Shown here: positions 40,130 to 49,793 of the stretch, in pieces
Layout: each line of letters opens with the position of its first letter
How positions within the stretch are numbered: the first letter of the stretch is position 1
NCBI GenBank assembly: GCA_029243545.1
Contig: JAQWRV010000013.1
Span: 62,001 to 126,000 of the forward strand
Length of the DNA: 64,000 bases
Direction: 5' to 3'
DNA from: Rhodospirillaceae bacterium
Lineage (GTDB): Bacteria; Pseudomonadota; Alphaproteobacteria; Rhodospirillales; Rhodospirillaceae
Program-made: the position numbers and the translations under genes
Notes under the pieces: model-generated
Told to the model about the DNA's origin: nothing
What the model saw: only the letters and a program-made list of their open reading frames with translations
Database searches by the model: none

Positions 40130-41122
40130 TTACGCGTTGACGTCGATAACGATCCGACCACGTACCTGACCCTTGAGAATATCTTCGGCGAGAGTGGGTA
40201 CGTTCGACATTGGCTCCACAGTCGTCATGGCATTGAGTTTTTCCATGTCGAGGTCTTGCGCCAAACGTGCCCAAGCTTGATCGCGCCGTGCGGAGAGACA
40301 GGTCACTGAATTAACACCAAGCAGTTTCACGCCACGAAGAATGAACGGCATGACGGTAGTGGGCAGATCAGTGCCCCCAGCCAAACCGCAGGCAGCTACA
40401 GCGCCCTCTTCTTTGGTTTCTGCAAGCATGGTGGCAAGCGTCTTCGAGCCCACTGAGTCCACACCACCGGCCCAGCGGCCTTTTTCCATTGGTCGCGCAT
40501 CCCTATCCAGGACGTCACGGCCTATGACTTCAGCAGCGCCAAGGCCCATTAGGTAGTCGGATTCAGACGCACGGCCCGAGGACGCAACAACGCGATAGCC
40601 GAGCTTGGCGAGAAGAGCGATGGCGACAGACCCGACACCGCCAGCCGCGCCAGTGACGACAATGTCGCCTTGATCAGGGGTAATTCCTGCGTCTTCTAAC
40701 GCCAGCACACATAGCATGGACGTATAACCGGCGGTGCCGATAGCCATGGTATCCTGCAAAGAAAACGGCTCTGGAACTTTAGTAATGAAATCCGCGTTGA
40801 CACGCTGCTTTTGTGCGTAGCCGCCCCAATGGGTTTCAGACAATCCCCATCCGTTAACGAGCACTTTGTCGCCGGCGCTGTAGCGATCGTCGTTTGAGTC
40901 TACCACCGTCCCTGCAAGGTCGATTCCACAGACCATGGGAAACTTACGCACGATCTTACCCTTGCCGGTAACGGCGAGGCCATCCTTATAATTGAGTGTG
41001 GAGTACGACACATCGACGAGAACGGATTCGTCGGGCAAGTCGGGCACGGATAAATCTTTGAAGAAAGCCGAATAAGTGCCGTCCACGTTATCGACGACGA
41101 GAGCATTGAAAGTATCGGACAT
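40130..41122 (-). CDS. acuI: Acrylyl-CoA reductase-like MDR (AcuI/YhdH)
   Basis: The protein has about 330 aa. The YSTLNYKDGLAVTGKGKI segment followed by PMVCGIDLAGTV is the signature of the YhdH/AcuI subfamily. The Rossmann segment is VTGAAGGVGSVAIALLAKLG, and no zinc ligands are present. AcuI reduces the toxic intermediate acryloyl-CoA to propionyl-CoA with NADPH, in DMSP or 3-hydroxypropionate metabolism. The ATG at 41122 has AAAGGG. Converges with the DUF1800 gene 12 bp away. Confidence 0.85.
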   Translation of the reverse strand: MSDTFNALVVDNVDGTYSAFFKDLSVPDLPDESVLVDVSYSTLNYKDGLAVTGKGKIVRKFPMVCGIDLAGTVVDSNDDRYSAGDKVLVNGWGLSETHWGGYAQKQRVNADFITKVPEPFSLQDTMAIGTAGYTSMLCVLALEDAGITPDQGDIVVTGAAGGVGSVAIALLAKLGYRVVASSGRASESDYLMGLGAAEVIGRDVLDRDARPMEKGRWAGGVDSVGSKTLATMLAETKEEGAVAACGLAGGTDLPTTVMPFILRGVKLLGVNSVTCLSARRDQAWARLAQDLDMEKLNAMTTVEPMSNVPTLAEDILKGQVRGRIVIDVNA

Positions 41123-41293
41123 GCCGTACCCTTTCACACCGAATCAACAAGATAAACGCCAGCAAAGTTCTGTAGGTTTTGAGGACTAGCCGCGCGTGAG
41201 GTCGGATGTGGTATCGCGTAGCCGCCGAACAATCAACTTAATCAATCGACGCATGAACGGATTTAGCCGCTCAATCTGCTAAATGTAACGAAA

Positions 41294-42889
41294 TCAGTTT
41301 TCAGCGCTTGGTTCCACAACCAGCGTCAGATACCGGCTAAGATGAACGTCGCGTGAGTTATCGACCCATCCTTCTACATGCCGGCCAACCAAATTCTTGC
41401 TGACGCCATGAAATAGAGGGGCGATTGGAGTCTCCAACATAAGCAGAGACTCGGCTTTAGAGAGCAGGCTTATTCGTGACCTCGAATCTATTGCTGAAGA
41501 CGCTTGATCGAGCAGGTCATCGTACTCGCCATTGTTAAATCGGGCGTAGTTCGAATTTGTTGCGCGGCTATGAAGAATGCTGAGGAAGTTACCGGCATCA
41601 TTCACATCGGCCGCCCAGCCCGCGTATCCAATCTCGAAGTTGCCCGACCGCAGCCGTGAGAAAAGAATTTTGCTCTCGGTGTTATATAGACTGACCTTTA
41701 CACCAAGCTCTTGCCACATCGCTACGACTGCAGCAGCGACCCGCATGCGGTCTTCGGCAGAAGAGAGACTATATGTCAAACGCAGCGGGTTGTTCGGACC
41801 AAACCCTGCCTCGCTTAGCAGCGCGTGTGATTTTTGGAGACGTTCTTCCATGGACAAGGATGAAACCTCAACGCCGGACAGCTGGTAGTTTGAAACATAA
41901 GGTGGGACGAAAGTAGAGGCAGCTTGCTCCCCAGACCGCAACACACGCTCAGCCAAGGTATGGCGATCTATCGCTAGGGACAACGCGCGGCGCACCCTTA
42001 CATCAGACAGGGGTGGCCGGGACGTATTAAAACTCAAGTAAAAGGTAATCAGATATGGAGCGATACGGGTTTCATTTGGAAGGTTTGTTTGGAGCCAAGC
42101 TGTTCGGGCTGTAGGAAACTCGAGATTCGTATCGAGCTCGCCCGACCTGAACCGAGCCACTGCCGCCGATTGATCTTCAGTCGGCATATATGTGACCTGG
42201 CTGAGGGCAATAATTTCTGTCTCCCGATAGTTGGTGTTGCGAACCAGATCGATGCGGTCCTGTGGCCGCCACGCGTCCAACACGAAGGCACCGTTAGACA
42301 CCATGACACCGGGCGCGGCCCACTTTTCGCCGTATCGGGTGATCGCATGCCGCGGCAGAACAACGGCGAAGCTATTTGATAGTAGCTCAAGCAAGTATGT
42401 AACTGGCGTTGCAAAGCGAAGAACGACCTCAAGCGGTTCTGTGGCCTCAACGCCAAGCGTGGAAGGCACAGCCTCACCCGCGTTAACGCTCTCTGCGTTC
42501 TGCAACGCATAAAGAAGGTAAGGGTATTGGGAGGCCGTCGCCGGATCCATCAGCCTTTGAAACGAATAGACCACGTCATCGGCCGTTAGAGGTTCCCCAT
42601 CTGACCATTTAAGATCGGGGCGCAGAGTAAATGTCCAGGTCAGTCCGTCATCGGACACGCGCCAAGATTCTGCAACTCCAGGAATGGGGTGCCCGGCTGT
42701 GTCGACTGTGGTCAGGCCTTCGAAAAGGTCGAGAACAATATTATTCTCGTAAACGGTAGACACGTGATGAGGATCAAGACTTGCTGGGTCTTGATGGTTG
42801 CCGCGTGTCAGCACGGTTTGCGCCTGAACATTTGATGACAGCGAGAGGGCAATGCTTAGTGCCGCTGAGGCCGGCGCCCGCCATTTCAC
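41294..42889 (-). CDS. Periplasmic peptide-type ABC transporter substrate-binding protein
   Basis: The protein has about 531 aa with a signal peptide ending SSNVQAQ and the SBP_bac_5 (OppA/DppA) fold. ASLDPHHVSTVYENNIVLDLFEGL is near the start, then WTFTLRPDLKWSDGEPLTADDVVYSF, and RRALSLAIDRHTLAERV mid-protein. It binds oligopeptides or similar solutes. No permease or ATPase genes lie beside it. The GTG at 42889, right after the maeB stop and giving a clean signal peptide, is preferred over in-frame starts inside maeB at 42922/42919. Confidence 0.85.
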   Translation of the reverse strand: MKWRAPASAALSIALSLSSNVQAQTVLTRGNHQDPASLDPHHVSTVYENNIVLDLFEGLTTVDTAGHPIPGVAESWRVSDDGLTWTFTLRPDLKWSDGEPLTADDVVYSFQRLMDPATASQYPYLLYALQNAESVNAGEAVPSTLGVEATEPLEVVLRFATPVTYLLELLSNSFAVVLPRHAITRYGEKWAAPGVMVSNGAFVLDAWRPQDRIDLVRNTNYRETEIIALSQVTYMPTEDQSAAVARFRSGELDTNLEFPTARTAWLQTNLPNETRIAPYLITFYLSFNTSRPPLSDVRVRRALSLAIDRHTLAERVLRSGEQAASTFVPPYVSNYQLSGVEVSSLSMEERLQKSHALLSEAGFGPNNPLRLTYSLSSAEDRMRVAAAVVAMWQELGVKVSLYNTESKILFSRLRSGNFEIGYAGWAADVNDAGNFLSILHSRATNSNYARFNNGEYDDLLDQASSAIDSRSRISLLSKAESLLMLETPIAPLFHGVSKNLVGRHVEGWVDNSRDVHLSRYLTLVVEPSAEN

Positions 42890-42890
42890 G

Positions 42891-45194
42891 TTATGAATTA
42901 CTCTCTTGAAGTTGCGCATCAATCACGGCCAGCGCCGCCAGATTAACCAAACCGCGTGAGGTCACAGAAGGCGTCGTGATGTGTCCTGGCTTATCAATCC
43001 CAATCAGAATCGGGCCGACGTGCAGGCCGCCTGTCAGGACACGGCTCAGGCTAAAAGCAGTATTGGCACTTTCCATGTTCGGCATGATGAGAAGATTAGC
43101 CGACCCATCGAGCCGAGAGTTTGGAAATAAACGATGCCGCAAGGTTTCATCTAGAGCGGCATGAGGCTGCATCTCCCCCTCCACTTCCAGGTCAGGGTCT
43201 TCTTTATGAAGAATTTGCAGCGCGGCTTGCATTTTTTTCGCGCTCGGCTTTTCAGAAGACCCAAAATTAGATGTCGCAATAAGGGCGACCTTTGGAACAA
43301 GCCCGAAGTCGGCGACTTTCTCAGCGGCACGCCTCACGAAATCAACGATATCTTGGGCGGTTGGATCTTCAGAAACATAATTGTCGCCCATAAAAATCGG
43401 GCCCCGGTCCAGAACCAGCAATGAAAGCGCCGAAGCTTCACGTACTCCCTCGCACAGCCCGAGAATATCTTCGACGTATTTGAGATGCCATTTGTACTCT
43501 CCGGCTGCACCGCAGATCATGGCATCGGCATCACCCTTTTTCACCATCAGGCTGGCAATAACAGTTGAATTGGTCCGTGCGATCGTTCGGGCCGTTTCTT
43601 GCGAAACACCCTTACGTTCCATGATTCCATGATAGGTATTCCAGTAATCCGCATAGCGCGGATCATCTTCTGGATTAACGATCTCAAAATCTTTACCCGG
43701 AACAAATTCAAGTCCGAGTTTGCGGGTGCGGTGTGAAATCACCAGCGGGCGCCCGACAAGGACGGGCTTGGCAATACCGTCGTCGATCAGAACTTTAGCG
43801 GCAAAGAGAACCCGGTCATCTTCGCCTTCCGCGAATACAACGCGCTTGGGATTTGAAATGGCTTTGTCGAAAATCGGCTTCATGACCAAACCGGTCCGGA
43901 AGACGAATTGCTCGAGTGTATTCGCGTAGACCTCAAGATCTTCAATCGGCCGCGTCGCAACGCCTGAGTCCATCGCCGCCTTGGCAACAACTGGGCAAAT
44001 ACGTGAGATCAACCTTGGATCAAACGGTTTGGGAATCAGATATTCAGCACCAAAGCGGAGCGTCTCGCCACCATAAGCGGCAGACACCACTTCGGAGCTT
44101 GCCCCCTTTGCTAAGTCGGCGATGGCATAGACGCAAGCCACCTTCATATCTTCGTTGATTTCAGAGGCACCGACGTCCAGGGCTGCACGAAAAATAAACG
44201 GAAAACACAAGACGTTATTGACCTGGTTCGGATAGTCAGACCGGCCGGTGGCTATAATGGCATCAGAGACAGCTTCTTTGGCGATCTCCGGCCTGATTTC
44301 AGGCTCAGGATTGGCGAGCGCCATGATGATCGGCTTTTTGGCCATGGACTTGACCATGTCACCGGTGACAATCCCGGGCGCAGACAACCCTAAAAACACA
44401 TCCGCACCGTCCAGCGCTTCGGCAAGTGTACGGGCTTTTGTATCGGCAGCGTACTCTGCCTTTTGGTCCGTCATGTCTTCGGTGCGGCCTTTGAAAACTA
44501 CACCTTTATGATCAGATAAAATGACGTTCTCGCGCTTTAAACCAAGAGCGAGCAATTGGTTAAGACAAGCGATGCCAGCCGCGCCGCCGCCGGCAGAGAC
44601 CAGCTTAATTTTTTTGATGGGCTTACGAACGAGACTCAGTCCGTTGATGATTGCCGCGGCAACGACAATGGCTGTGCCGTGCTGATCGTCATGGAATACG
44701 GGAATATCCAATCTCTCCCGCAAAGCTTTTTCAACGATGAAGCAATCCGGCGCCTTTATATCCTCGAGATTAATCGCACCAAATGTTGGTGCGATTGCAG
44801 CGACAATATCGACGAACTTGTGGGGGTCTAATTCATCAACTTCAATATCAAAAACATCAATACCGGCGAACTTTTTAAAGAGAACCGCCTTCCCTTCCAT
44901 CACCGGCTTCGAGGCCAGCGCCCCGATGGCGCCTAGGCCAAGCACGGCCGTTCCATTTGTAACAACTGCGACCAAGTTGCCACGACTGGTGACGGTAGCA
45001 GCTTCAGCGGGATCTTCGACAATCGCTTCACAGGCCGCCGCGACCCCGGGCGAATAAGCAAGCGCGAGGTCGCGCTGATTAGCCAATGGCTTAGTGGCCA
45101 CGACCTCCAGTTTTCCAGGCCGAGGAAAGCGGTGATACCTAAGAGCGGCATCTTTTAAATTGTTTTTCGCGTCCGTCGATTGATCTGTCGACAT
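42891..45194 (-). CDS. maeB: NADP-dependent malic enzyme with phosphotransacetylase-like C-terminal domain
   Basis: The 767-aa protein is the usual length of the MaeB hybrid. The malic domain (about 1-430) has [16 protein letters not shown], the cofactor-binding [17 protein letters not shown], and [14 protein letters not shown]. The phosphotransacetylase-like domain (about 430-767) has [14 protein letters not shown] and [12 protein letters not shown]-type elements (MESANTAFS). It decarboxylates malate to pyruvate; the C-terminal domain is thought regulatory in known enzymes. GAGGGA site upstream. Immediately followed by the substrate-binding protein gene. Confidence 0.95.
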   Translation of the reverse strand: MSTDQSTDAKNNLKDAALRYHRFPRPGKLEVVATKPLANQRDLALAYSPGVAAACEAIVEDPAEAATVTSRGNLVAVVTNGTAVLGLGAIGALASKPVMEGKAVLFKKFAGIDVFDIEVDELDPHKFVDIVAAIAPTFGAINLEDIKAPDCFIVEKALRERLDIPVFHDDQHGTAIVVAAAIINGLSLVRKPIKKIKLVSAGGGAAGIACLNQLLALGLKRENVILSDHKGVVFKGRTEDMTDQKAEYAADTKARTLAEALDGADVFLGLSAPGIVTGDMVKSMAKKPIIMALANPEPEIRPEIAKEAVSDAIIATGRSDYPNQVNNVLCFPFIFRAALDVGASEINEDMKVACVYAIADLAKGASSEVVSAAYGGETLRFGAEYLIPKPFDPRLISRICPVVAKAAMDSGVATRPIEDLEVYANTLEQFVFRTGLVMKPIFDKAISNPKRVVFAEGEDDRVLFAAKVLIDDGIAKPVLVGRPLVISHRTRKLGLEFVPGKDFEIVNPEDDPRYADYWNTYHGIMERKGVSQETARTIARTNSTVIASLMVKKGDADAMICGAAGEYKWHLKYVEDILGLCEGVREASALSLLVLDRGPIFMGDNYVSEDPTAQDIVDFVRRAAEKVADFGLVPKVALIATSNFGSSEKPSAKKMQAALQILHKEDPDLEVEGEMQPHAALDETLRHRLFPNSRLDGSANLLIMPNMESANTAFSLSRVLTGGLHVGPILIGIDKPGHITTPSVTSRGLVNLAALAVIDAQLQESNS

Positions 45195-45226
45195 TTATTC
45201 CCTCAGCCCCGTATAGGTTTCGAATC

Positions 45227-46306
45227 TTAATATCCCACTTTAACAACATGTTTAACCACCTTACGCATCAAAGACGGTAGGGGATGCTCCCCCATGGCGT
45301 CGAGATGAACCCAGTAGTGGTCTGGTTTTTCAGCTGCCGCCTCAGCGCGCCGCACCGTAACGGAGGCCGCCTCAACATGAAGTTCTAGATGAAAATGAGT
45401 GAATGTATGCGCGATCAGGCCCGGCAAAGACGTCCACTTCGAGGGCGCGACGGTGACCGGCGCATGGGGATGAGCATCTTGCCTTCGCCACTCTTGGTCA
45501 CCCCATGGTGTTGACGGCACCTCCATCATACCTCCTAGCAACCCCTTCTCCGGACGGCGGCGGAGCAATATAGCTCCATCAGGCCGGGTCAACCAAAGAC
45601 ACACGCCCTTTCGATTTGGCTTTGCCTTCTTGGGTAACTTACGTGGCAACGTCTCAGCAACACCCAGTCGACGAGCCGCGCAGGGCTTTTGCCAAGGACA
45701 CAACACACAGGAGGGTGACTTCGGTGTGCATACCGTTGCGCCAAGATCCATTACCGCTTGAGCATAATCCCCAGGGCGTTTAGCGGGCGTCAATACATCC
45801 GCCAGCTTTTTGAGTCTTGGCTTGGACTGAGGCAGAGGGTCTTCAACGGCGTGGAGCCGGGCCATAACACGTTCCACGTTCCCATCTACAACAACAGCAC
45901 GGTGGTCAAACGCGATCGCCACTATAGCCGCTGCCGTGTAAGAACCGATCCCCGGCAAACGGATCAACGCCTCTTCGTCATCTGGAAAAGACCCTTCAAG
46001 GGTTTCAGAGATCACCCGTGCGCATGCATGGAGATTGCGGGCTCGGGCGTAATAGCCAAGCCCAGCCCATTGCGTCAGCACGTCATCCAGATGCGCCGAC
46101 GCCAGGGCCTGCACTGTAGGCCAGCGCGACAAGAAGTTTTCGAAGTAGGGTATCACGGCTGTCACCGTGGTTTGCTGCAGCATGACCTCACTCAGCCATA
46201 AGGCATAAGGATCACTGATCTCTCCCGGCAATGCCCGCCAGGGCAGGCGTCTGCGATGGCGGTCATACCAATCTAGAAGGTCTTTTGCTCGGGCTTGGGC
46301 AACCAT
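45227..46306 (-). CDS. mutY: A/G-specific adenine glycosylase
   Basis: The 359-aa protein removes adenine opposite 8-oxoguanine. The HhH motif LPGIGSYTAAAIVAIAF and the following VDGNVERVMARL carry the catalytic Asp region. The 4Fe-4S loop is C-x6-C-x2-C-x5-C (CTPKSPSC, C, C). A C-terminal NUDIX-like domain from about residue 240 (GAILLRRRPEKGLLGGMMEVP) recognises 8-oxoG. Divergent from the DUF721 gene with only 70 bp between, the conserved alphaproteobacterial order. Confidence 0.96.
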   Translation of the reverse strand: MVAQARAKDLLDWYDRHRRRLPWRALPGEISDPYALWLSEVMLQQTTVTAVIPYFENFLSRWPTVQALASAHLDDVLTQWAGLGYYARARNLHACARVISETLEGSFPDDEEALIRLPGIGSYTAAAIVAIAFDHRAVVVDGNVERVMARLHAVEDPLPQSKPRLKKLADVLTPAKRPGDYAQAVMDLGATVCTPKSPSCVLCPWQKPCAARRLGVAETLPRKLPKKAKPNRKGVCLWLTRPDGAILLRRRPEKGLLGGMMEVPSTPWGDQEWRRQDAHPHAPVTVAPSKWTSLPGLIAHTFTHFHLELHVEAASVTVRRAEAAAEKPDHYWVHLDAMGEHPLPSLMRKVVKHVVKVGY

Positions 46307-46376
46307 TAAAATATGCGTACCGATTGAATGTGACCGCGATAGTGGATTTTGCCACTACTAGGATACACTCGACCCT

Positions 46377-46901
46377 ATGGCCGAAAGACCCAGAAAAAAA
46401 GACCCCACACACAATACTCCACCCGAACGCATTTCCCGTGGCCTGCTCGGCGTCGCCACCATAACCGACCGCATCGCCAGGCCGGTCCTTGGAAAAAGAG
46501 GGTTTGCGTCAGGCCAGGTTATAGGCCGGTGGCCAGAAATTGTCGGGGACGACCTTGCCGCAGCGACCGCTCCTGAGAAGGTACAGTTCGAACGCGGGGG
46601 ACGCTCAGCCGGGACATTGTATTTGCGGGTCTCCAGCGGTGCCGCAGCAACCCTCATCCAGCTGCAAGTCCCAACCATCATTGAACGCGTAAACGCATAC
46701 CTCGGACCCGGCGCCATAAGCCGAATTAAGGTTAACCAAGGCCCTCTCCCAAAATCTTCGGCAACAAAACACCCACCCCAAGCCACACCGATTCAAGAGG
46801 AAGACTTAGCCGCCGCCGACAGTGATATTGGTGCACTTGGTTCTGAGCCGGTGCGCGCTGCGTTGGCCAGACTGGGCGCACGTTTGAAGGCACGGTCATA
46901 A
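46377..46901 (+). CDS. DUF721 / DciA-like protein
   Basis: The protein has 174 aa. The N-terminal DUF721 domain (about 20-120) has GRWPEIVGDDLAAATAPEKVQF and LIQLQVPTIIERVNAYLG. DciA-type proteins load the replicative helicase DnaB in most bacteria lacking DnaC; that role is established for the family, inferred here. The Pro-rich linker and C-terminal helix (about 125-174) are specific to the longer alphaproteobacterial form. It normally precedes a DsbA-like gene and smc; here a 2.1-kb insert with decayed genes lies between. Confidence 0.88.
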   Translation: MAERPRKKDPTHNTPPERISRGLLGVATITDRIARPVLGKRGFASGQVIGRWPEIVGDDLAAATAPEKVQFERGGRSAGTLYLRVSSGAAATLIQLQVPTIIERVNAYLGPGAISRIKVNQGPLPKSSATKHPPQATPIQEEDLAAADSDIGALGSEPVRAALARLGARLKARS

Positions 46902-46991
46902 ACAACTTTGAGAATGCTCTTGCTGTGCGGCGAACCCATTTTCGCGTATGATTCAAGGTCGGGAATGTTTTAAGGACAAAAGGGGAAGCCC

Positions 46992-47531
46992 ATGCACGTT
47001 CGATTCGGAATTGTGGCTGCTGTAATGTCTTTTGCCGTGTCTCAGGCGCAGGCGCAGTCGATTGATGGAATGCTCTCCAATGTGACCGATACTTTGAGCG
47101 ATGTGACAGATGTCATGTTCCCGGGCGTCACAAATATCCGCATTGGCCTCGGCCCCGTTTTGGCACCGGACTAAGAAGGACCAAACGATTACAAGATTAT
47201 AGCCGCGCCGCTTATTTCTCTGCGCTACAAAGATTTGGTGCTGGTGGGAAACAATCGAATCCGCGTCAACGTTTTTGGCAGTGACCGTTTGTTCCGGTCC
47301 GATAACTTTAAGGCGGGACCACTTATAAAATTCGACTTTGGCCGTGATAAAAACGACAGTCCTGACCTAACCGGACTAGGTAATGTTGGCTATTCGAAGC
47401 TGCTAAGCGACTCTAAGATCAGCCCCATTGTTGCCGTTCAGGGCTCGTCGGATCAGTTCTTTGGCGGTCTATGGGCGGTTTACAGCTTCTATACCCCGGT
47501 TTTATTGACCCGATCTGTGATTTGTCTGTGA
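46992..47531 (+). pseudogene. MipA/OmpV family outer membrane protein, disrupted
   Basis: The frame starts at an ATG (46992) with an AAAGGGGAA site and a signal peptide ending SQAQAQS. It continues NIRIGLGPVLAPD, then a TAA at 47172-47174 replaces the expected Tyr of the P-D-Y-E-G element. The same frame resumes with EGPNDYKIIAAPLISLRY, VLVGNNRIRVN and an IVAVQGSSDQFF-WAVYSF end. Total length is about 179 codons against the usual roughly 250, so part of the barrel is also missing. This is a decaying outer-membrane scaffold or porin-type gene. Confidence 0.85.
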
Positions 47532-47754
47532 CGAATGCGCCACACATTTATCAGAACCATGTCTCAGTGACGCTCCTGCCTCACAATGTCCATATTCTTA
47601 GGTAATGATGAATTATGAAGGGTTTGGAAAATAGGCATTTATTGACCGCGTCAATGCAGCCAAAGTCGCATCAGTGTAACTGGACAGTCATACAAACAGA
47701 CGCAGGTATGCGGACCACATTGAAGACGCCTTGGCGCGTCAGGAGCTAGGAACG

Positions 47755-48282
47755 ATGACGAGCTTACTCACCAACCGGGGCACTATAGGACTTGTAGCCT
47801 TTGCGCTGATGACGGCCGTCCTGACTGGGTCCCCCGCCCTTGCACAAAACGCCGAGTCTGAAGCGCCCAAAACCGCCAACGATGACGGCTATATATTGGA
47901 GCAATATCCGGGCCAACTTCCACAGACGACGAACGAATGTATTTTTTTCCGCACTCTGTATGACTGGAAACCGCTCAATCGGTACAACCTGATCGTCTGG
48001 GCGCCGAGCCGCAAACACCCCTATCACCTTCAGCTGGACCGGCCCTGCCTTAATTTACGGTTCGCACATACTATTGGGTTCACATCGAACAACGGACGTC
48101 TTTGTGGTTTTGGCGGTGATTCAATCTTAGTCACGAGTGGAGGCGGCATTCCTGATCGTTGCCCCATCGGATCCATTACAAAACTGGATGAAGAAGGACT
48201 TGAACGGCTCCTAGCCCAGGGCAGAGGCCAGACTCTGAGGGAAAAGAGAGAAGCAGAAGCCGCGGCTGATACCCTGGACTAA
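47755..48282 (+). CDS. Exported DUF6491-like protein
   Basis: The protein has about 175 aa with a signal peptide ending SPALAQNA. The C-terminal part shows the DUF6491 pattern: ECIFFRTLYDWKPLNRYNLIVW, a Cys in RPCLNLRFAHTIGF, LCGFGGDSIL and RCPIGSITKLDEE. A pair of disulfides is likely. The final 20 residues are charged and helical. The ATG at 47755 with AGGAG is preferred over 47731. Followed by a terminator at 48368. Function not known. The 47532-47754 interval upstream has no recognisable gene. Confidence 0.75.
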   Translation: MTSLLTNRGTIGLVAFALMTAVLTGSPALAQNAESEAPKTANDDGYILEQYPGQLPQTTNECIFFRTLYDWKPLNRYNLIVWAPSRKHPYHLQLDRPCLNLRFAHTIGFTSNNGRLCGFGGDSILVTSGGGIPDRCPIGSITKLDEEGLERLLAQGRGQTLREKREAEAAADTLD

Positions 48283-48367
48283 ACAAATTTTGACCCCATA
48301 TAGGAATTAAACCCGGCGCGATCCCCTCCCCCTTCAGCGCGTCGGGCAGAGGTGGCACCCCTCTAGC

Positions 48368-48398
48368 GGCCTGTCGTTTAACTACGGCAGGCCGTTTT
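48368..48398 (+). terminator. Terminator hairpin after the DUF6491-like gene
   Basis: GGCCTGTCG (48368-48376) pairs with CGGCAGGCC (48385-48393; one G-T pair) around TTTAACTA, followed by a short T run. It lies 86 bp after the plus-strand stop. Confidence 0.6.
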
Positions 48399-48494
48399 GG
48401 CATAGGCGTTATGAAACGCCCCAAACCAAAACCGCCCAGGATGTAAGCCCCGGGCAGCTTGGTATCGAAATATGGAGGTGTCTTAATCGTTGTT

Positions 48495-48929
48495 TTACAT
48501 GCGCCAGGCATCGATTGCCTTTTGCGTCACACTCCATGAGGTTTCATTGGGACGGTCATCGTCCATTGCCGGCGCGGTTACATAAGTGGGATAGTTTTCC
48601 CTGATTTCGTTCTTCACGAAATCGGGCAGGTCATCCCGACTATCAAGTCGCATAACGGCTGTATGGAATACGGCCACACCATCACGATCGCCAATTTTCA
48701 TCCAAGGCAGCCATTTAGAAACGCGCGCCTATGAAATAACGCGATCTTTAACTTTGTCTGCATCACCATCGAGCAAATCCTCAACCGGCGTCGCACCGGT
48801 TCCAAATTCCATAATTCCCGTTAAAATAAAATTCTTCGACCAACAGAAGGATTTTCCTTGCCAGAACCGGCGCCATAAGAGACTCCTACGCCTTCTTTGA
48901 CGATCGGGTACAGCCTTGCGGGCCTGCAT
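48495..48929 (-). pseudogene. Decayed gene of unidentified family
   Basis: One minus-strand frame is open from about 48929 to the TAA at 48495-48497, except for an in-frame TAG at 48729-48731. It encodes FGTGATPVEDLLDGDADKVKD before the stop and GDRDGVAVFHTAVMRLDSRD after it. Upstream, a second frame reads LYPIVKEGVGVSYGAG, suggesting a frameshift and a lost N-terminus. No family was recognised. Together with the MipA remnant it marks relaxed selection in this insert between the dciA-like and dsbA-like genes. Confidence 0.5.
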
Positions 48930-49002
48930 TCTACTTGCCTAAAATACTCAACCTATTGTGGGATTGAATAGTGACACTACATAATATAGTGAGGATAGCG
49001 CC

Positions 49003-49734
49003 TTGAAACCGTTATTTCCTGCCGTCGTAGGATTTGTAGCTATTAGCCTAACGCTAGTTGGCACCGCGTCCTGTGCCGAAGAAGAACCGACTAGCGCAGA
49101 TGTGACAGCGTCAGAATCAACACAAGACTCGGCCTCTGAATCCGATTCCGGCACAGCCCATGCGCCTCAATTGGCGCAAGATGGCTCCGAAGCGACAACC
49201 GGACCCGTCTACCGGGAGATAATTTACGGCGATCCCGCTGCGCCCGTGACCATTGTCGAGTATGCCTCTCTGACCTGCAGCCATTGCGCCTCATTTCACA
49301 ATGGGGTCCTGCCAGAGCTCAAGAAAAACTACATAGAAACCGGCAAGGTGCGATTGGTGTTCCGGGACTTTCCGCTTGATGGGCTGGCCATGGCCGGCGC
49401 CATGTTGGCACGCTGTGCATCGGGCAATCGCGGCCAAGCCATGCTGAACGTCATGTTCCGCCAGCAGGCAACGTGGGTTACGTCGAAACAGCCGATCGAA
49501 CCCTTAACATCCTACGCCAAGCTTGCCGGCATGAACGAAGATGATGTGACCGCCTGCCTCGAGAACGAAAACATCATGACAGCGATTCGGGAGGCGCAGG
49601 AAACAGCTAGCAATCTCTATAAAATCGCATCAACCCCAACCTTCTTCATTGACGATGTTAAAGTAGAGGGTAATCGGGGCTATGAATTTATGGCAGAGAT
49701 TATTGAAGATAAGCTTGAGGACACGGGGTCCTAA
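49003..49734 (+). CDS. DsbA family thiol:disulfide protein
   Basis: The protein has 243 aa. The signal segment ends near TASCAEE, possibly a lipobox. An acidic Ser/Thr-rich linker (about 25-68) is followed by a thioredoxin-fold DsbA/DSBA-like domain with active site C-S-H-C in TCSHCASFHNG, and cis-Pro in ASTPTFFIDD. It probably oxidises or isomerises disulfides in the periplasm. The start is TTG at 49003 with GAGGA at suitable spacing. It precedes smc, the conserved alphaproteobacterial order. Confidence 0.9.
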   Translation: MKPLFPAVVGFVAISLTLVGTASCAEEEPTSADVTASESTQDSASESDSGTAHAPQLAQDGSEATTGPVYREIIYGDPAAPVTIVEYASLTCSHCASFHNGVLPELKKNYIETGKVRLVFRDFPLDGLAMAGAMLARCASGNRGQAMLNVMFRQQATWVTSKQPIEPLTSYAKLAGMNEDDVTACLENENIMTAIREAQETASNLYKIASTPTFFIDDVKVEGNRGYEFMAEIIEDKLEDTGS

Positions 49735-49793
49735 GGCTTAAACGTTTTCACGTTCTATGCCCGTAACGGCACGTATTTGCGGAGACCACGCCC

